From Rhizomys pruinosus (lineage: Eukaryota > Chordata > Mammalia > Rodentia > Spalacidae), in NCBI GenBank assembly GCA_009823505.1, contig VZQC01010399.1:1334193-1398192 (forward strand): a stretch of 64,000 nucleotides of DNA. The letters are read 5' to 3'. Positions within the stretch are counted from its first letter, which is position 1, and each line of letters opens with the position of its first letter. The notes below the pieces were generated by a model. The model had not been told where the DNA came from, made no database searches, and was given only the letters and a program-made list of their open reading frames with translations. Below, piece after piece: positions 1-10,155 of the stretch. The position numbers were made by a program, and so were the translations under genes.

Positions 1-77
1 CTATCATCTATCAATCCATCCATCCATCATCTCTATCTTTCTATCAATCATCATATATCTGTATGTATGTATCTATT

Positions 78-124
<47 letters not shown>

Positions 125-231
125 ATCTATCCATCCATCCATCATATCTATCTATCTATCCATCCATCTTTCTATCTATCATCTATCTATCTATCTATCT
201 TTCTATCATCATCTATCTGTATGTATGTATG

Positions 232-265
<34 letters not shown>

Positions 266-316
266 ATCTATCTACCTATCTAGCTATCATCTATCTGTAT
301 CTATGTATGTATCTAT
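1..316. repeat. (CTAT)n/(CCAT)n tetranucleotide microsatellite
   Basis: Nearly uninterrupted CTAT units with CCAT and GTAT variants run from the window edge to about 316. The apparent reading frames of alternating Ile-Tyr-Leu-Ser are an artefact of the repeat. Confidence 0.97.
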
Positions 317-544
317 TTTTAAAAATTTTTTAAATTTACTTTCGTATGTATATGAAGGTACTGTCTGCATGTAGATCTGTGCTCCCGTGTCATGCAATGC
401 CACGGAGGTCAGAAGAGAGCATCGGATTCCCCTGGAAATGGAGTCAAAGATGGTTCTCAGCCACCATGTGGGTGCTGGGGATCAAATCCGGGTCTTTGGC
501 AAGAGCGGTCAGCGCTCTTAACCGCTAGGCCATCTCTCCAACCC
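317..544 (-). mobile_element. B2 SINE
   Basis: In minus orientation the tRNA-like head GGTTGGAGAGATGGCCTAGC lies at the 544 end, followed by the B2 body and an A-rich tail at 317. It sits inside the tetranucleotide repeat and splits it. Confidence 0.92.
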
Positions 545-610
545 CATATGTATCTATTTATCTATCTATCTGTATCTCTCTGTATCTATTCTATCTATCT
601 ATCTATCTAA

Positions 611-650
<40 letters not shown>

Positions 651-697
651 ATATCTATCTATCTATATATCTATCATCTATCATCTATCTATTGTTT
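545..697. repeat. (CTAT)n microsatellite, right part
   Basis: CTAT units resume directly after the B2, with a few ATAT and CTGT variants. Confidence 0.96.
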
Positions 698-956
698 TAG
701 ATTACAAACACTGAAAGTATCAATGTTGTAGAATTATATGGACATGTATTTTGTGAATGTAATCACCTATTTAAAATCCATAATGTTGAAGGAATAATTT
801 TTCATCTATGAATTACAAGCTTAAAAATATCTGTAGCATAGAAGACACTATCAAATATCTTCTATTAAAGATGGAGAGGACTGACTTCCAAAGCTGTCCT
901 ATGACCTCCACAAGTGTGTCTATTTTAAATAGAACAAACAAGAATTCTAGAAGTTG

Positions 957-1160
957 GAGGCTGGAGAGATGGCTCAGCTGTAAGGAGCACTGGCTGCTCT
1001 TGCAGAAGATCTGGCACCCCCATGGTGGCTGATGACCATCTGTAACTCCAGTTTCAGGGGTTCCAACACCTTCTTTTGACCTCTGCAGGCATTACATGAC
1101 ACCGGGGTACTTACATGCATGAAAGCAATACACACACATTTAAAAAAAATCTAAAAGTGA
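957..1160 (+). mobile_element. B2 SINE, diverged
   Basis: The head GGCTGGAGAGATGGCTCAG is followed by a B2 body with several substitutions and an A-rich tail. Confidence 0.88.
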
Positions 1161-1400
1161 AAATCACAATTAAACTGAATACACAGATGTAATTTAAATG
1201 TGTAAATATTTCATAAATGCCAAATCTAATTTTGGCAACAGATTGGATATAAAAAGAAAAGTACTGATGTGGAAGACTGACTAGAAGAAATTATATCACT
1301 GCATCCCAGACAGATTAAAGGATGAACAACATAGAAGAGAGTAGAAGACTCATGGAAATGAGATTGAGAAAGTTTAACAGGTGATTAAGAAGGAGAAAGA

Positions 1401-1580
1401 GGGACTGGAGAGATGGCTCAGTGGTTAAGAGCACTGACTGCTCTTGCAGAGGACCTGGGTTCAATTCCCAGCACCCACATGGTTGCTAGCCACCATGTGG
1501 GTGCTGGGAATTGAACCCAGGTGTCCTCTCACAATGCAAGCAATACACTTATACACATAAAAATTAAAAAATAGTAAACA
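1401..1580 (+). mobile_element. B2 SINE with internal palindrome
   Basis: A normal plus-strand B2 head runs to about 1483. It is followed by a short stretch of B2 in the opposite direction (1492-1522) and then the plus-strand tail. The central B2 body is missing. Confidence 0.88.
1453..1522. repeat. Perfect 31-bp inverted repeat, 8-nt loop
   Basis: Bases 1453-1483 are the exact reverse complement of 1492-1522, with loop TGCTAGCC. Both arms are B2 sequence around the A/B-box spacer and CCCAGCACCCACATGG. Confidence 0.97.
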
Positions 1581-1753
1581 AAAAGAGAGAAAGAAGTGTA
1601 GATAAGACTTGACTAGATGTCTGAGAGAAACAATGAAACTGATCTTCGCATTCAGAAATCTCATGCCGATTACAGCAAAGAAACCCAAATCTATCCAGTC
1701 ACACAAAAACTGCAGAAAAGTATAGACCAAAACTTTAAAAGCACTTAAGGGTT

Positions 1754-1921
1754 GGCCGGGTGTGGTGGTGCATGCCTTTAATCCTAGCATGTGGGAGGCA
1801 GAGGCAGGCGGATGTCTGTGAGTTCAAGGCCAGCCTGGTCTACAGAGTGAGTTCCAGGCCAGCTGGAGCTACAGGGAGACCCTGTCTCAAAAAGACAACA
1901 AAAAAAAAAAAAAAAAAAAAG
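1754..1921 (+). mobile_element. B1 SINE
   Basis: GGCCGGGTGTGGTGGTGCAT head, TTCAAGGCCAGCCTGGTCTAC core and a long poly(A) tail. Confidence 0.95.
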
Positions 1922-1949
1922 AGGAAGTTAAAATTAGGAGTAATTAATT

Positions 1950-2215
1950 GAGTTGGGGAGATGTCTCGGTGGGTATACAAGCATGAGGACATGAGTTTGG
2001 GTCCCCCAAACCCACATAAGGCTGGACTCGCTAGTGTGCACCTGTGATCACAGTGTTCCTACCCTGAGATGTGAGGTAGAAACTGGAGAATCTCCAGAAC
2101 CTTGTGGGCTGGCTACCTTGGTGCATACAGACCAATAAGAGCATGCCTCAATCACAGTGGAGAAGAGGACCAACACCCACAGCTGTCCTCTGACCTCTAC
2201 GTATGTGTTGTTGTA
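1950..2215 (+). mobile_element. B4/RSINE1-like SINE, diverged
   Basis: A tRNA-like head (GGGGAGATG-CTCGGTGGGTA), then GAGGACATGAGTTTGGGTCC, a B1-like middle and CCTCTGACCTCTACG near the end, the usual order in B4/RSINE1 elements. Confidence 0.6.
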
Positions 2216-2216
2216 C

Positions 2217-2345
2217 TTCCTTCCCTCCCTCCTTCCCTCCTTTTTTCCTTCCCTCCTTTTTCCTCCCTCCCACCCTCTCTCTTTCCCTCCCTCCCTCCTT
2301 CCTTTCTCTCTCTCTCTCTCACACACACACCATACGCATACACAC
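2217..2345. repeat. Pyrimidine-rich microsatellite, then (CT)n and (CA)n
   Basis: TTCCCTCC units merge into CTCTCT and then CACACA, probably grown from the tail of the preceding SINE. Confidence 0.9.
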
Positions 2346-2521
2346 AAAGATAATTCTTTTCAGAAATGAGGTAAAATAAATATATTTTCAGCCAAGAACC
2401 GTTGTATAGTTAATCACCAGTAACCTCTCACAAAAAGATATGTTAAAAGATGTAACTAAAGCAGGAGGAAAGGAATATAAGATGGAAATTAAAAAAAAAA
2501 AGACAAAGGTAGGGTGGAATG

Positions 2522-2745
2522 GGAATAGGGGCCACATATGGAGAGATGACTCAGGGGTTAGGAGCACTGATTGCTCTTGCAGAGGGCCTGGGTTCAGTTC
2601 CCAGCACCTACATTGCAGCTAACAACCATCCATACCTCCACTGCCAAGGGATCTGTTGCCCTTTTCTGGCATCCGTGGACACTGCATGCATGTGGTGCAC
2701 TTACATACATGCAGGCAAAACACATAAAAAAGTAAATTAAAAAAT
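2522..2745 (+). mobile_element. B2 SINE, diverged
   Basis: GGAGAGATGACTCAGGGGTT head, B2 body and A-rich tail. Roughly 200 nt after it are AT-rich with no recognised content. Confidence 0.88.
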
Positions 2746-2956
2746 TGTTTTAAAAAGACAGGGAAAACATATTGCTATTTATGATATATTGCTATATAGC
2801 ATTGCAATGACAGTATCCACTACTATAAAAAAAGATGGAATTAAGATCTGTGATTATAGTAATATAATAATATAATCTGTGATTATAATAATATAAGCTG
2901 GGGAAAGAGCAAAATATACAGAATCCTGAGTATTAAATAAAGAGTATATAATTCCC

Positions 2957-3210
2957 GGGGCTGGAGAGTGGCCTAGCGGTTAAGAGCGCCGACCGCTCTT
3001 ACAGAAGACCCGGGTTCGATCCCCAGCACCCACATGGTGGCTGAGAACTGTCTGAAACTCCAGTTCCAGGAGAACTCCAGTTCCAGGGGAATCTGACACC
3101 CTCTTCTGACCTCCGTGGCATTGCACGACATGGGTGCACAAACCTACATGCAGACAGTACACTCGTACACATACAAAAATAAATAAAATGAAAAAAATTA
3201 AAAAAAAAAA
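2957..3210 (+). mobile_element. B2 SINE, subfamily with internal 19-bp duplication
   Basis: A complete B2 with CCAGTTCCAGGAGAACTCC then the same words again. Target-site duplication GAG(T/C)ATATAATTCCC is at 2942-2956 and 3211-3225. Confidence 0.96.
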
Positions 3211-3267
3211 GAGCATATAATTCCCAAGACTGTGGAAGAAGAAAAATGAAGAGATGAAATAGATACA

Positions 3268-3830
3268 AGGGGCCTAGCAGATGGCTTAGCAGGTAGAAGT
3301 GCTTGCACAAAACTAAGACCTGAATCCAACCCCCCCACCCCAAGTAAAAAGCCAGATGTGATAGCGTACATCTGTAATCCCAGCAGTCCTGCAGTGAGAC
3401 AGAAGGCAGAGATAGATAATTGTGCAGCCTGGAGAGATTGCTCAATGGTTAAGAGCACTCACTGCTCTTGCAGAAGACCCAGGTTCAAATCCCAGCACCC
3501 ATATGGTGGCTAACAACTGTCTATAACTCCAGGGGATCCAATGCCCTCTTCTGACCTCCTTGAACATTCATTGCATGACGTGGGTGTACTTGCACACATG
3601 CAAGCAATACACTCAACATAAAATAAAAATAATAAGTAAAATATTTTTTTAAAAAAGAAAGATAATTGTGCTGAAACTCTTTGGCCAGGTAGCCTGGAGT
3701 ATGCAATGTAACAGCAGAAACAATAAGAAAGACACTCCCTGAACAAACTAGACAGGACCAACTCCTGAAAATTTTCTTCTGACCTCCACAAGTGTGCGAT
3801 GGTACACACAGACACATACACAAATAAGAG
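3268..3830 (+). mobile_element. B4/RSINE1-like SINE, split by a B2
   Basis: The head and middle are at 3268-3424 and the remainder at 3660-3830 (TTCTTCTGACCTCCACAAGTG and a CA-rich end). The two parts become continuous when the B2 and one duplication copy are removed. Confidence 0.72.
3425..3659 (+). mobile_element. B2 SINE nested in B4-like element
   Basis: A full B2 flanked by the perfect 11-bp duplication AGATAATTGTG at 3414-3424 and 3660-3670. Confidence 0.95.
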
Positions 3831-4359
3831 TAATAATAACAATCATATTAATGCAAAAAGATTAAAAATAAATGGAAGGCAAATCCCAAAATACATAATT
3901 AATTCCAAGAAATGTAAATGGATTAAATGCTCTGGTTCTGCACAAAAAAATCCAACTAATAAATATAAACCTGTTGATTTAGGTTAAATGAAAATGTTCC
4001 CCATATTTTAAGTTTACATGATTCCTTGAGCTAGACGACTTTGGAAGTAACTGAGTGATTCTATTTCATTATACCAAGTTAGAGGCCCACCCTGTGTGTA
4101 TCTGAGGAGGACGAGTTCAGGAAAGGAATTGGGGAAGAAAAATTGCCATTGAAATCATCCATGTTGAAGCCATTAAAGATGTAAAATCCTCATATTATCG
4201 AACAAATTGGAAAATCAATATACAAAATAATATATACCTTATATTTATATCTACTAGAGTGTAAAAATGGCCTCAACAGTTCCTCCTACTCCTGTGTGTA
4301 TATATAGCCTTCTGCAGTATAACGGAGCTAGTTGGTTTACTTAATAGCAGTCTATTTTC
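3831..4359. other. Intronic stretch without recognised features
   Basis: AT-rich sequence. I see no SINE, exon or open frame with family similarity. Confidence 0.6.
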
Positions 4360-4970
4360 CCAAGGTTCTACAGGAACAGAATGAATAGAATAACTATATA
4401 TCAGAAATAGATTTTATTAGATTGGCTTATACAACACAGTCTAGAGAGAGCGAGCCAGAACTGTTGTGGTACTCAGATCCTCAAACTGTTCACACTAGGG
4501 TTTGATTATGGTTAGGAGCCATCTTAATGGCTTTAAGTTGCTTGCTGGACAACAATAGATAACAGAAAAACTGATAGAGGAAGAAGAAGGAAAGAGAGAG
4601 AGAGGAAGAAGAATTAGAAATATGAATATGTGTTTTGGTTTGATGTGGTCTCTGAATATTCATAGATTGGAAAACTAAAGCTCCAAATTCATACACTCAT
4701 GGAATTTAGAGTTGGGGTGGGACCTTTGGGAGATTAACTGGGTTGGATGAGATCATGAGAGTGGAGGACCCATAATAACCTTAGTGACTTCATAGGAAGA
4801 AGAAGGGAGACCTGATCTTGCATATCTGCTCGGTCCTACCATGTAATGTACTCAGCTGTGTTATGAAGCCCTCACCAGATGGTTGGTGACATGTACTGGG
4901 GTTTCCTGGTATTCTAGAACTCTGAGCTCCCTGTTTGTTTTTTAATATAAATACTTGTGTCAGTTAAAGA
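4360..4970 (+). repeat. Old interspersed repeats, one MaLR-LTR-like
   Basis: About 4360-4470 resembles a medium-reiterated repeat (TTTTATTAGATTGGCTTA). About 4625-4960 has the word order of mammalian MaLR LTRs (TTGATGTGG, GGTGGGACCTTTGGGAG, GAGATCATGAGAGTGG, GAAGCCCTCACCAG). The family assignment is from memory and is weak. Confidence 0.45.
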
Positions 4971-5026
4971 CAGAGCATACAGAAGAGAATGAATGACAAA
5001 CAAGTCATTTTGAAGGAATGTACTTT

Positions 5027-5176
5027 TATTTTTGCTCTTTTCGAGACAGGGTCTCCCTGAAGTCCCAGTTGTCCTGGAACTCACTCTGTAGAGCAGGCTG
5101 GCCTTGAACTCACAAAGATCCACCTGTCTCTGCCTCCCAAGTGCTAGGATTAAAGGTGTGCGCCACCACGCCCGGC
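5027..5176 (-). mobile_element. B1 SINE
   Basis: A complete minus-strand B1 ending CCACGCCCGGC, flanked by the 15-bp duplication GAAGGAATGTACTTT at 5012-5026 and 5177-5191. Confidence 0.96.
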
Positions 5177-5229
5177 GAAGGAATGTACTTTAAGATGGTG
5201 AAGAATCCTTGAGTGAAAGTGAAAATTGT

Positions 5230-5494
5230 GGGGCTGGAGAGATGGCTCAGCGGTTAGGAGCGCTGACTGCTCTTGCAGAGGACCCAGGTTCAATTCCCAG
5301 CACCCATGTGGCAGCTAAGAACCATCTTTAAGCTGGGTGTGGTGGCGCGCACCTTTAATCTCAGCACTTGGGAGGCAGAGGCAGGTGGATCTCTGTGAGT
5401 TCAAGGCCAGCCTGGTGTACAGAGTGAGTTCCAGGCCAGCTGGGGCTACAGGGAGACCCTGTCTCAAAAACAAAAACAAAAGCAAACCCTAGGA
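5230..5494 (+). mobile_element. Composite B2-B1 SINE
   Basis: A B2 head (about 100 nt, ending AAGAACCATCTTTAA) runs straight into a complete B1 starting GCTGGGTGTGGTGG with an A-rich tail. One target-site duplication, GAAAGTGAA(A/T)ATTGT, flanks the whole unit (5215-5229 and 5495-5509), so it inserted as a single element. Confidence 0.9.
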
Positions 5495-5694
5495 GAAAGT
5501 GAATATTGTAGTGCATGAACTAATTGTGTTATATTTTATTTAAAAATTCACACATTTCTCAGCATTTTTTGCAGTTAAACTTAGAAAGGGAATTGTCTAA
5601 GTATATGAATGTATTCTTAGGAAAAATGAGTTTGTGTTATATTTTAAACATTTAATTTATTTTTAAATTTTTATTTTATTTTGGTAGTATTTTT

Positions 5695-5915
5695 TTAAGT
5701 TTTATTTATTTTTTATGTGTATGAATGTACTGTCTGCATGTAGGTTTGTGCACCAGTGTCATGCAATGCTGCAGAGGTCAGCAGAGGGCATCAGATTCCC
5801 CTGGAACTGGAGTTAAAGATGGTTCTTAGCCGCCATGTGGGTGCTGGAAATTGAACCTGGGTCCTCTGCAAGAGCAGTCTGTGCTCTTAACTGCTGAGCT
5901 ATCTCTCCAGCCCCA
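5695..5915 (-). mobile_element. B2 SINE
   Basis: The tail TTTTATGTGTATGAATGTAC is at the left and CTATCTCTCCAGCCCC at the right, the full minus-strand B2 order. Confidence 0.95.
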
Positions 5916-5924
5916 ATTTTAAAC

Positions 5925-6068
5925 ATTTATTGATTTAGTGTGTGCGTATGTGGAGGACAACTTTCAAGATTCAGTTCTCTCCTTCTACCATGTGGGCTCT
6001 AGGACTCCAACTCAGGTTGTCAGCTTTGGCAGCAAGTGCCTTTACCTGCTGAGCCATTTCGCTGGCCC
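5925..6068 (-). mobile_element. B3-like SINE
   Basis: TGTGTGCGTATGTGGAGGAC, TTCTCTCCTTCTACCATGTG and TGCTGAGCCATTTCGCTGGC occur in the order of a minus-strand B3. Confidence 0.75.
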
Positions 6069-6099
6069 AGATGTGTGTTATTCTAAGTGTATGAAACGT

Positions 6100-6229
6100 T
6101 ACAGCGGGGCTGACAGGGTGGCTCGGGTGGTAATGTGCTTGTCTTTTGATCACGAGGACCCAAGTTTCATCTCCAGGACCCATGCAAAAAAGTCAGGTAT
6201 GGTAGCATGTACTTATAATTCTCAAACAT
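6100..6229 (+). mobile_element. B4/RSINE1-like SINE fragment
   Basis: The head GGGGCTGACAGGGTGGCTCG and GATCACGAGGACCCAAGTTT are followed by a degraded middle. Confidence 0.6.
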
Positions 6230-6367
6230 GGGCTGGTGTGGTGGTGGCACACATCTTTAATCCCAGCACTAGGGAGGCAGATGCAAGGGGATTTCTGTAA
6301 GTTCAAGGCCAGTCTGGTCTACATAGTGAGTTCCAGGCCACCCACCCCTTCTCAAAAGAAAAAAACC
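6230..6367 (+). mobile_element. B1 SINE next to exon E donor
   Basis: Plus-strand B1 (ATCTTTAATCCCAGCACTAG, TTCAAGGCCAGTCTGGTCTA), so antisense to CATSPERE. It ends about 16 nt before the exon E border. Confidence 0.92.
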
Positions 6368-6383
6368 CAAAATATTAACTTAC

Positions 6384-6826
6384 CATGGATTTAGTGCAGT
6401 ATCCCAAGGCAACTTCATAGTGAGTGCTTTTTTTCAATGTTAATATATTTGGGCCATATTGTTCCACGATTATGTATAGACCACGATTTTCTGGATAGAC
6501 TAGTTGGGCCCAAACATTCAGGCTCTCGCCTTTGTCCAAAAAGTTAGAAACGGTATGAAGATTATTTTGAAATGCTATGTATGGACAGCTTTCTTTTGTT
6601 TTAAAAGTTACACTTTTTATTTCCAGAGATAAGGGATATTCTTGTACTACCACCGTGTAATTGTTATAGAACTTTACACTGTATAATTGAGAAGATTCGC
6701 TGAAGAGCACTGTGGATGGTACTGTCTCATTTAACCATAAATGTAGCTTTATTGCTTCTCTCATGTTATTCTTGAAAAAGAACATTACATTATTTTCCAT
6801 TTTTACCAAAATATTCCCTTGATAAT
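6384..6826 (-). CDS. CATSPERE: CATSPERE coding exon E (443 nt)
   Basis: The acceptor CTTTTTCAG ends at 6827 and the donor GTAAGT begins at 6383. The first two bases complete an aspartate codon started in exon D, giving DYQGNILVKMENNVMFF; human has DYYGDILVKMENNVIFY. Further matches are KLHLW, FLDKGE-L-VW-Q-VYPEN, GLY-IVE-YGP and the terminal GYCTK. Sequons NET and NYT are visible. The frame ends in phase 0 at ATG. The exon is squeezed between a plus-strand B1 that ends about 16 nt beyond its donor and a minus-strand B1 about 30 nt upstream of its acceptor. Confidence 0.93.
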
Positions 6827-6855
6827 CTGAAAAAGAAGAGAGAAAATTTTGTGTT

Positions 6856-7003
6856 ATTTAATTTTTTTGTGTGTGTGGTCTCCCTGTAGCTCCAGCTGGC
6901 CTGGAACTTACTATGTAGACCTGGCTGTCCTTGAATTCAAAGAGATGTGTCTAATTCTGCCTCTCGAATGCTGGGATTAAAGGCATGTGCCACCATACTT
7001 GGC
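6856..7003 (-). mobile_element. B1 SINE next to exon E acceptor
   Basis: Minus-strand B1 (GGTCTCCCTGTAGCTCCAGC to CCACCATACTTGGC), sense to CATSPERE, starting about 30 nt upstream of the acceptor in the transcript. Confidence 0.92.
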
Positions 7004-7014
7004 TTGTTATTTAA

Positions 7015-7204
7015 TTTCTTTAACATTTATTTAGAGTATGCTTGCACATACATATGCCACAGCACATGTGTGGAGGTCAGAAAACAAGTTTCAGGATTTT
7101 CAGTATTTGGTTCTTTCCTTTTATCATGTGGGTTCCAGGAATTGAATTCAGGTTGTCAGGTTTGGTGGCAAGTACCTTTACTTGCTAAGCCATTTCAGAG
7201 GCCC
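7015..7204 (-). mobile_element. B3-like SINE
   Basis: ATGTGTGGAGGTCAGAAAAC, TTATCATGTGGGTTCCAGG and CTTGCTAAGCCATTTC occur in minus-strand B3 order. Confidence 0.75.
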
Positions 7205-7398
7205 AGGTTTATGTTATTTTAAGTAACCATAAATTATGCTGTTTTATGGAAGTGCACTTTCAATAAAAATAACTTCTTGTACAATCCCATTTTTCCTGAG
7301 AACTTGAAAGTGAGCAAGCAAGAATGCCCAACTTTGTACTTCTTTGAGAAATTCTTGCCTCCTGAATGGTTTTACTTGGTATTCACTATGTCATTTTT

Positions 7399-7529
7399 TT
7401 TTTTTTTCGTTTTTTCGAGATAGGGTCTCCCTGTAGCCCCAGCTGTCCTGGAACTCACTCTGTAGATCAGGCTGCCCTTGAAGTCACAGAGATCTGCGTG
7501 CCTCTGCCTCCCAAGTGCTAGGATTAAAG
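7399..7529 (-). mobile_element. B1 SINE, 5'-truncated
   Basis: A minus-strand B1 whose CG-rich 5' end is missing. An imperfect duplication, CACT(A/G)TGTCATTTTT, flanks it at about 7384 and 7530. Confidence 0.9.
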
Positions 7530-7679
7530 CACTGTGTCATTTTTATATATCACATCGTTTACACAGGAAAGAAACATCTGGGTTTAGTGCTTCAAGTACT
7601 AATTGTAAAAATGGCAAGAATAGGCCCCTTAGGAAGAATGGTGTAACAGGTGGATCTGTGTTCCCTTGACTTCATTTGC

Positions 7680-8050
7680 TGACATCCTCAACTCCCCCTC
7701 CAGCCCCCCCCCCCCCCCCCTGTCACTATATTGGAAGATAGAACCTTAGGAGGTAATTTAAGTTAAATGAGACCATAAGCACAGGAATGCACCCTTGAGG
7801 GATCTCTCTCTCTCTCTCTCTCCTCTCTCAGAGGGAGGGGGAGAGAGGAGAGAGAGAGAGAGGAAAGAAGGCTCACATGAGGACACGGTGAGGAAGGAGC
7901 TATCTTTGAGGAAAAAGTAGAGACTTCACTAGAATCCAGTCCTAGCTGCTGTGATACTGGGCTGGCAGAAATGTGAGAAAACATATGTGTATTGTTCAAG
8001 CTACCCAGTCCATGGTGTTATGTTTCCATCTGAGCAGAATGATATCTTCA
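7680..8050 (+). repeat. MaLR-like repeat with poly(C) and (CT)/(GA) tracts
   Basis: A C16-type run at about 7706-7721 and CT/GA tracts at 7804-7862 sit in a sequence with MaLR-like words (GACACGGTGAGGAAGGAGCT, CTGTGATACTGGGCTGGCAG). The classification is tentative. Confidence 0.4.
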
Positions 8051-8147
8051 ACATATTCACGACTGAGATGAAGAAATGGGAGTGAGGGTCATGAGAGCAA
8101 TGTAACACAGAGCTTGCGTTTGCAGGCTCACTCAGAAAGTAGTGATT

Positions 8148-8341
8148 GGGGCTGGAGAGATGGCCTAGTGGTTAGGAGCACCGACTGCTCTTGCAGAGGA
8201 CCCGGGTTCAATCCCCAGCACCCACATGGCAGCTGAGAACCGTCTTTAACTACAGTTCCAGGGGAATCCAATGCCCTCTTCTGACCTCTGAGGCATTTGC
8301 ACTACACGGGTACACAGACCTGCATGCAGACAGTACTTTCT
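8148..8341 (+). mobile_element. B2 SINE lacking its A-rich tail
   Basis: Complete head and body to GCAGACAGTAC, then the sequence stops abruptly with no tail. This suggests a later deletion. Confidence 0.92.
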
Positions 8342-8511
8342 CATCCTGACAGAGTCCTCTGCCTAAGACAGGGTAGGTCAGAGAGGGTGTGTCACTTGCT
8401 CTTTGGCTGTTGCTGTCTCTGTTCAATGAGCAGTTTGATTTGTTGCTTTCATAGCTTCCTTTCAAGATAACTATCTTTTGTAGATTCTCTAGGTATGTGC
8501 CTTTGGTAATT

Positions 8512-8691
8512 TTTATTTTTATTTTTATTTTATTTTATTTTATTTTTTGTCTTTTTGAGACAGGGTTTCCCTGTAGCCCCAGCTGGCCTGGAACTCACTA
8601 TGTAGACCAGACTGGCTTTGAACTCACAAAGATCCACCTGCCTCTGCCTGCTGAGTGCTGGGATTAAAAGTATGTGCCACCACACCCAGCA
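8512..8691 (-). mobile_element. B1 SINE with (TTTTA)n tail
   Basis: Minus-strand B1 to CCACCACACCCAGC. The tail has become TTTTA repeats. Confidence 0.93.
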
Positions 8692-8954
8692 AGTAATTTT
8701 TCAAAAGGCAACATTTAGAGATAACTGACAAGAGAAAGGTGGATTCAGGCAGTTAGGTGTGTGTGGCACTCAATACCTCTTACATTTTAATAAATTACCA
8801 TAAATCATATATAAGTCAAATTTGCATAATGAGAAACATATCCAATAGAGCTAAAGGTAGAAGAAGCACTTGGAGGGGGAGGTGAATATTAGATTTCTTT
8901 GGTGAATGAATGATAGTCATACTGAACTATTTCACAAAACTGACTTGTTCTTTT

Positions 8955-9339
8955 TTTTTTTTTTTTTGAGACAGGGTCTCCCTGTAGCTCCAGCTACAGT
9001 GAGTCCTGGAACTCACTATGTAGATCAGGCTGCCCTTGAAGTCACAGAGATCTGCGTGCCTCTGCCTCTCAAGTGCTAGGATTAAAGATGTGCGCCACCA
9101 TGCCCAGCTCTTTTTTTCTTTAATAGTTTATTATTTTTATTTTATGGGTATGAGTGTATGGCCTGTAGGTAGGTGCACCTGTGTCATTAGTGCTCCCAGA
9201 GGTCAGAAGGGGATGTAGGGTCCCATCAAACTGGAGTTACAGATGGTTGTTAGCTGCCATGTGGGTGCTAGGAACTGAACCTTGCTCCTCTGCAAGATCA
9301 CCCAGTGCTTTTAAGTGCTGAGCCATCTCTTCAGCTCCA
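8955..9339 (-). mobile_element. B2 plus B1 pair inside one target-site duplication
   Basis: Read on the minus strand, a full B2 (9339-9125, with its own A-rich tail) is followed directly by a B1 (9108-8955). TGACTTGTTCTTTT occurs at 8941-8954 and 9340-9353, flanking the pair. The B1 carries a small extra segment near CAGCTACAGTGAG. Confidence 0.85.
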
Positions 9340-9353
9340 TGACTTGTTCTTTT

Positions 9354-9689
9354 GACAGACAGCTTTGTACATTCTGTTTTTGCAGCTTAGGGCATGGCCT
9401 TTTTCAGTTAGCAACCTGTTTTCTAATTTATATCTTTGTGCTGCCTTGATTTTAGTTTAGTACCCATTTCTTCCACTCCTAAAGTTATGATCCTGTAAGT
9501 CTGGATCCTGTAAGCCATGAGCGGACACTGGTCACATGCTGATTAAAAACATTATTAAATGATTTTTGTTAAGATAAAAACCAAGAATTCTTTAGGAGAA
9601 TATGACATGGAACATTCAGTTGGATGCAGCCTTTGCAGAGAAAAAATTCATAGTTTTATGCTTGTGTATAGCTTTAAAAAATTTTGTGA
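9354..9689. other. Intronic stretch without recognised features
   Basis: Ordinary AT-rich sequence with no repeat I recognise and no exon-like conservation. Confidence 0.55.
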
Positions 9690-10155
9690 GGGGCTGGAGA
9701 GATGGCTCAGTGGTTAAGAGCACCGACTGCTGTTGCAGAGGACCCTGGTTCAATTCCCAGCACCCACATGGTAGCTAAGAACCACCTTTAAGCTGGGCGT
9801 GGTGGTACATGCCTATTTAAAAAATTTTGTTTATTTATTTTATGTGTATGAATGTACTGTCTGCATGTAGGTTTGTGCACTTGTGTCGTGCAGTGCCTCA
9901 GAGGTCAGAAGAGGGCGTTGGATTCCCCAGGAACTGGAGTTAAAGATGGTTCTCAGCCGCAGTGTGTGTGGATCGTGCTGGGGATCAAACCCGGATCCTC
10001 TGCAAGAGCAGTCTGCGCTCTTAACATCTAGGCCATCTCTCCAGCACTTGGGAGGCAGAGGCAGGGGGATCTCTGTGAGTTCAAGGCCTGCCTGGTCTAC
10101 AGAGTGAGTTCCAGGACAGTTGGGGCTACAGGGAGACCCTGTCTCAAAAAAAAAT
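9690..10155 (+). mobile_element. Composite B2-B1 SINE interrupted by a minus-strand B2
   Basis: A B2 head ending ACCACCTTTAA joins a B1 (GCTGGGCGTGGTGGTACATG). The B1 is interrupted in its TTTAATCC region by a minus-strand B2 (about 9816-10042) and resumes with AGCACTTGGGAGGCAGAGGC to a poly(A) at 10155. Confidence 0.85.

Noticed and set aside
63..374. Two overlapping plus-strand frames of Ile-Tyr-Leu-Ser repeats
   Set aside because: They translate a tetranucleotide microsatellite in two frames; low-complexity artefact.
1..6383. Next downstream CATSPERE exon (residues after GYCTK)
   Set aside because: I searched the minus strand by eye for the expected continuation and found no convincing block with splice sites; it probably lies below position 1.
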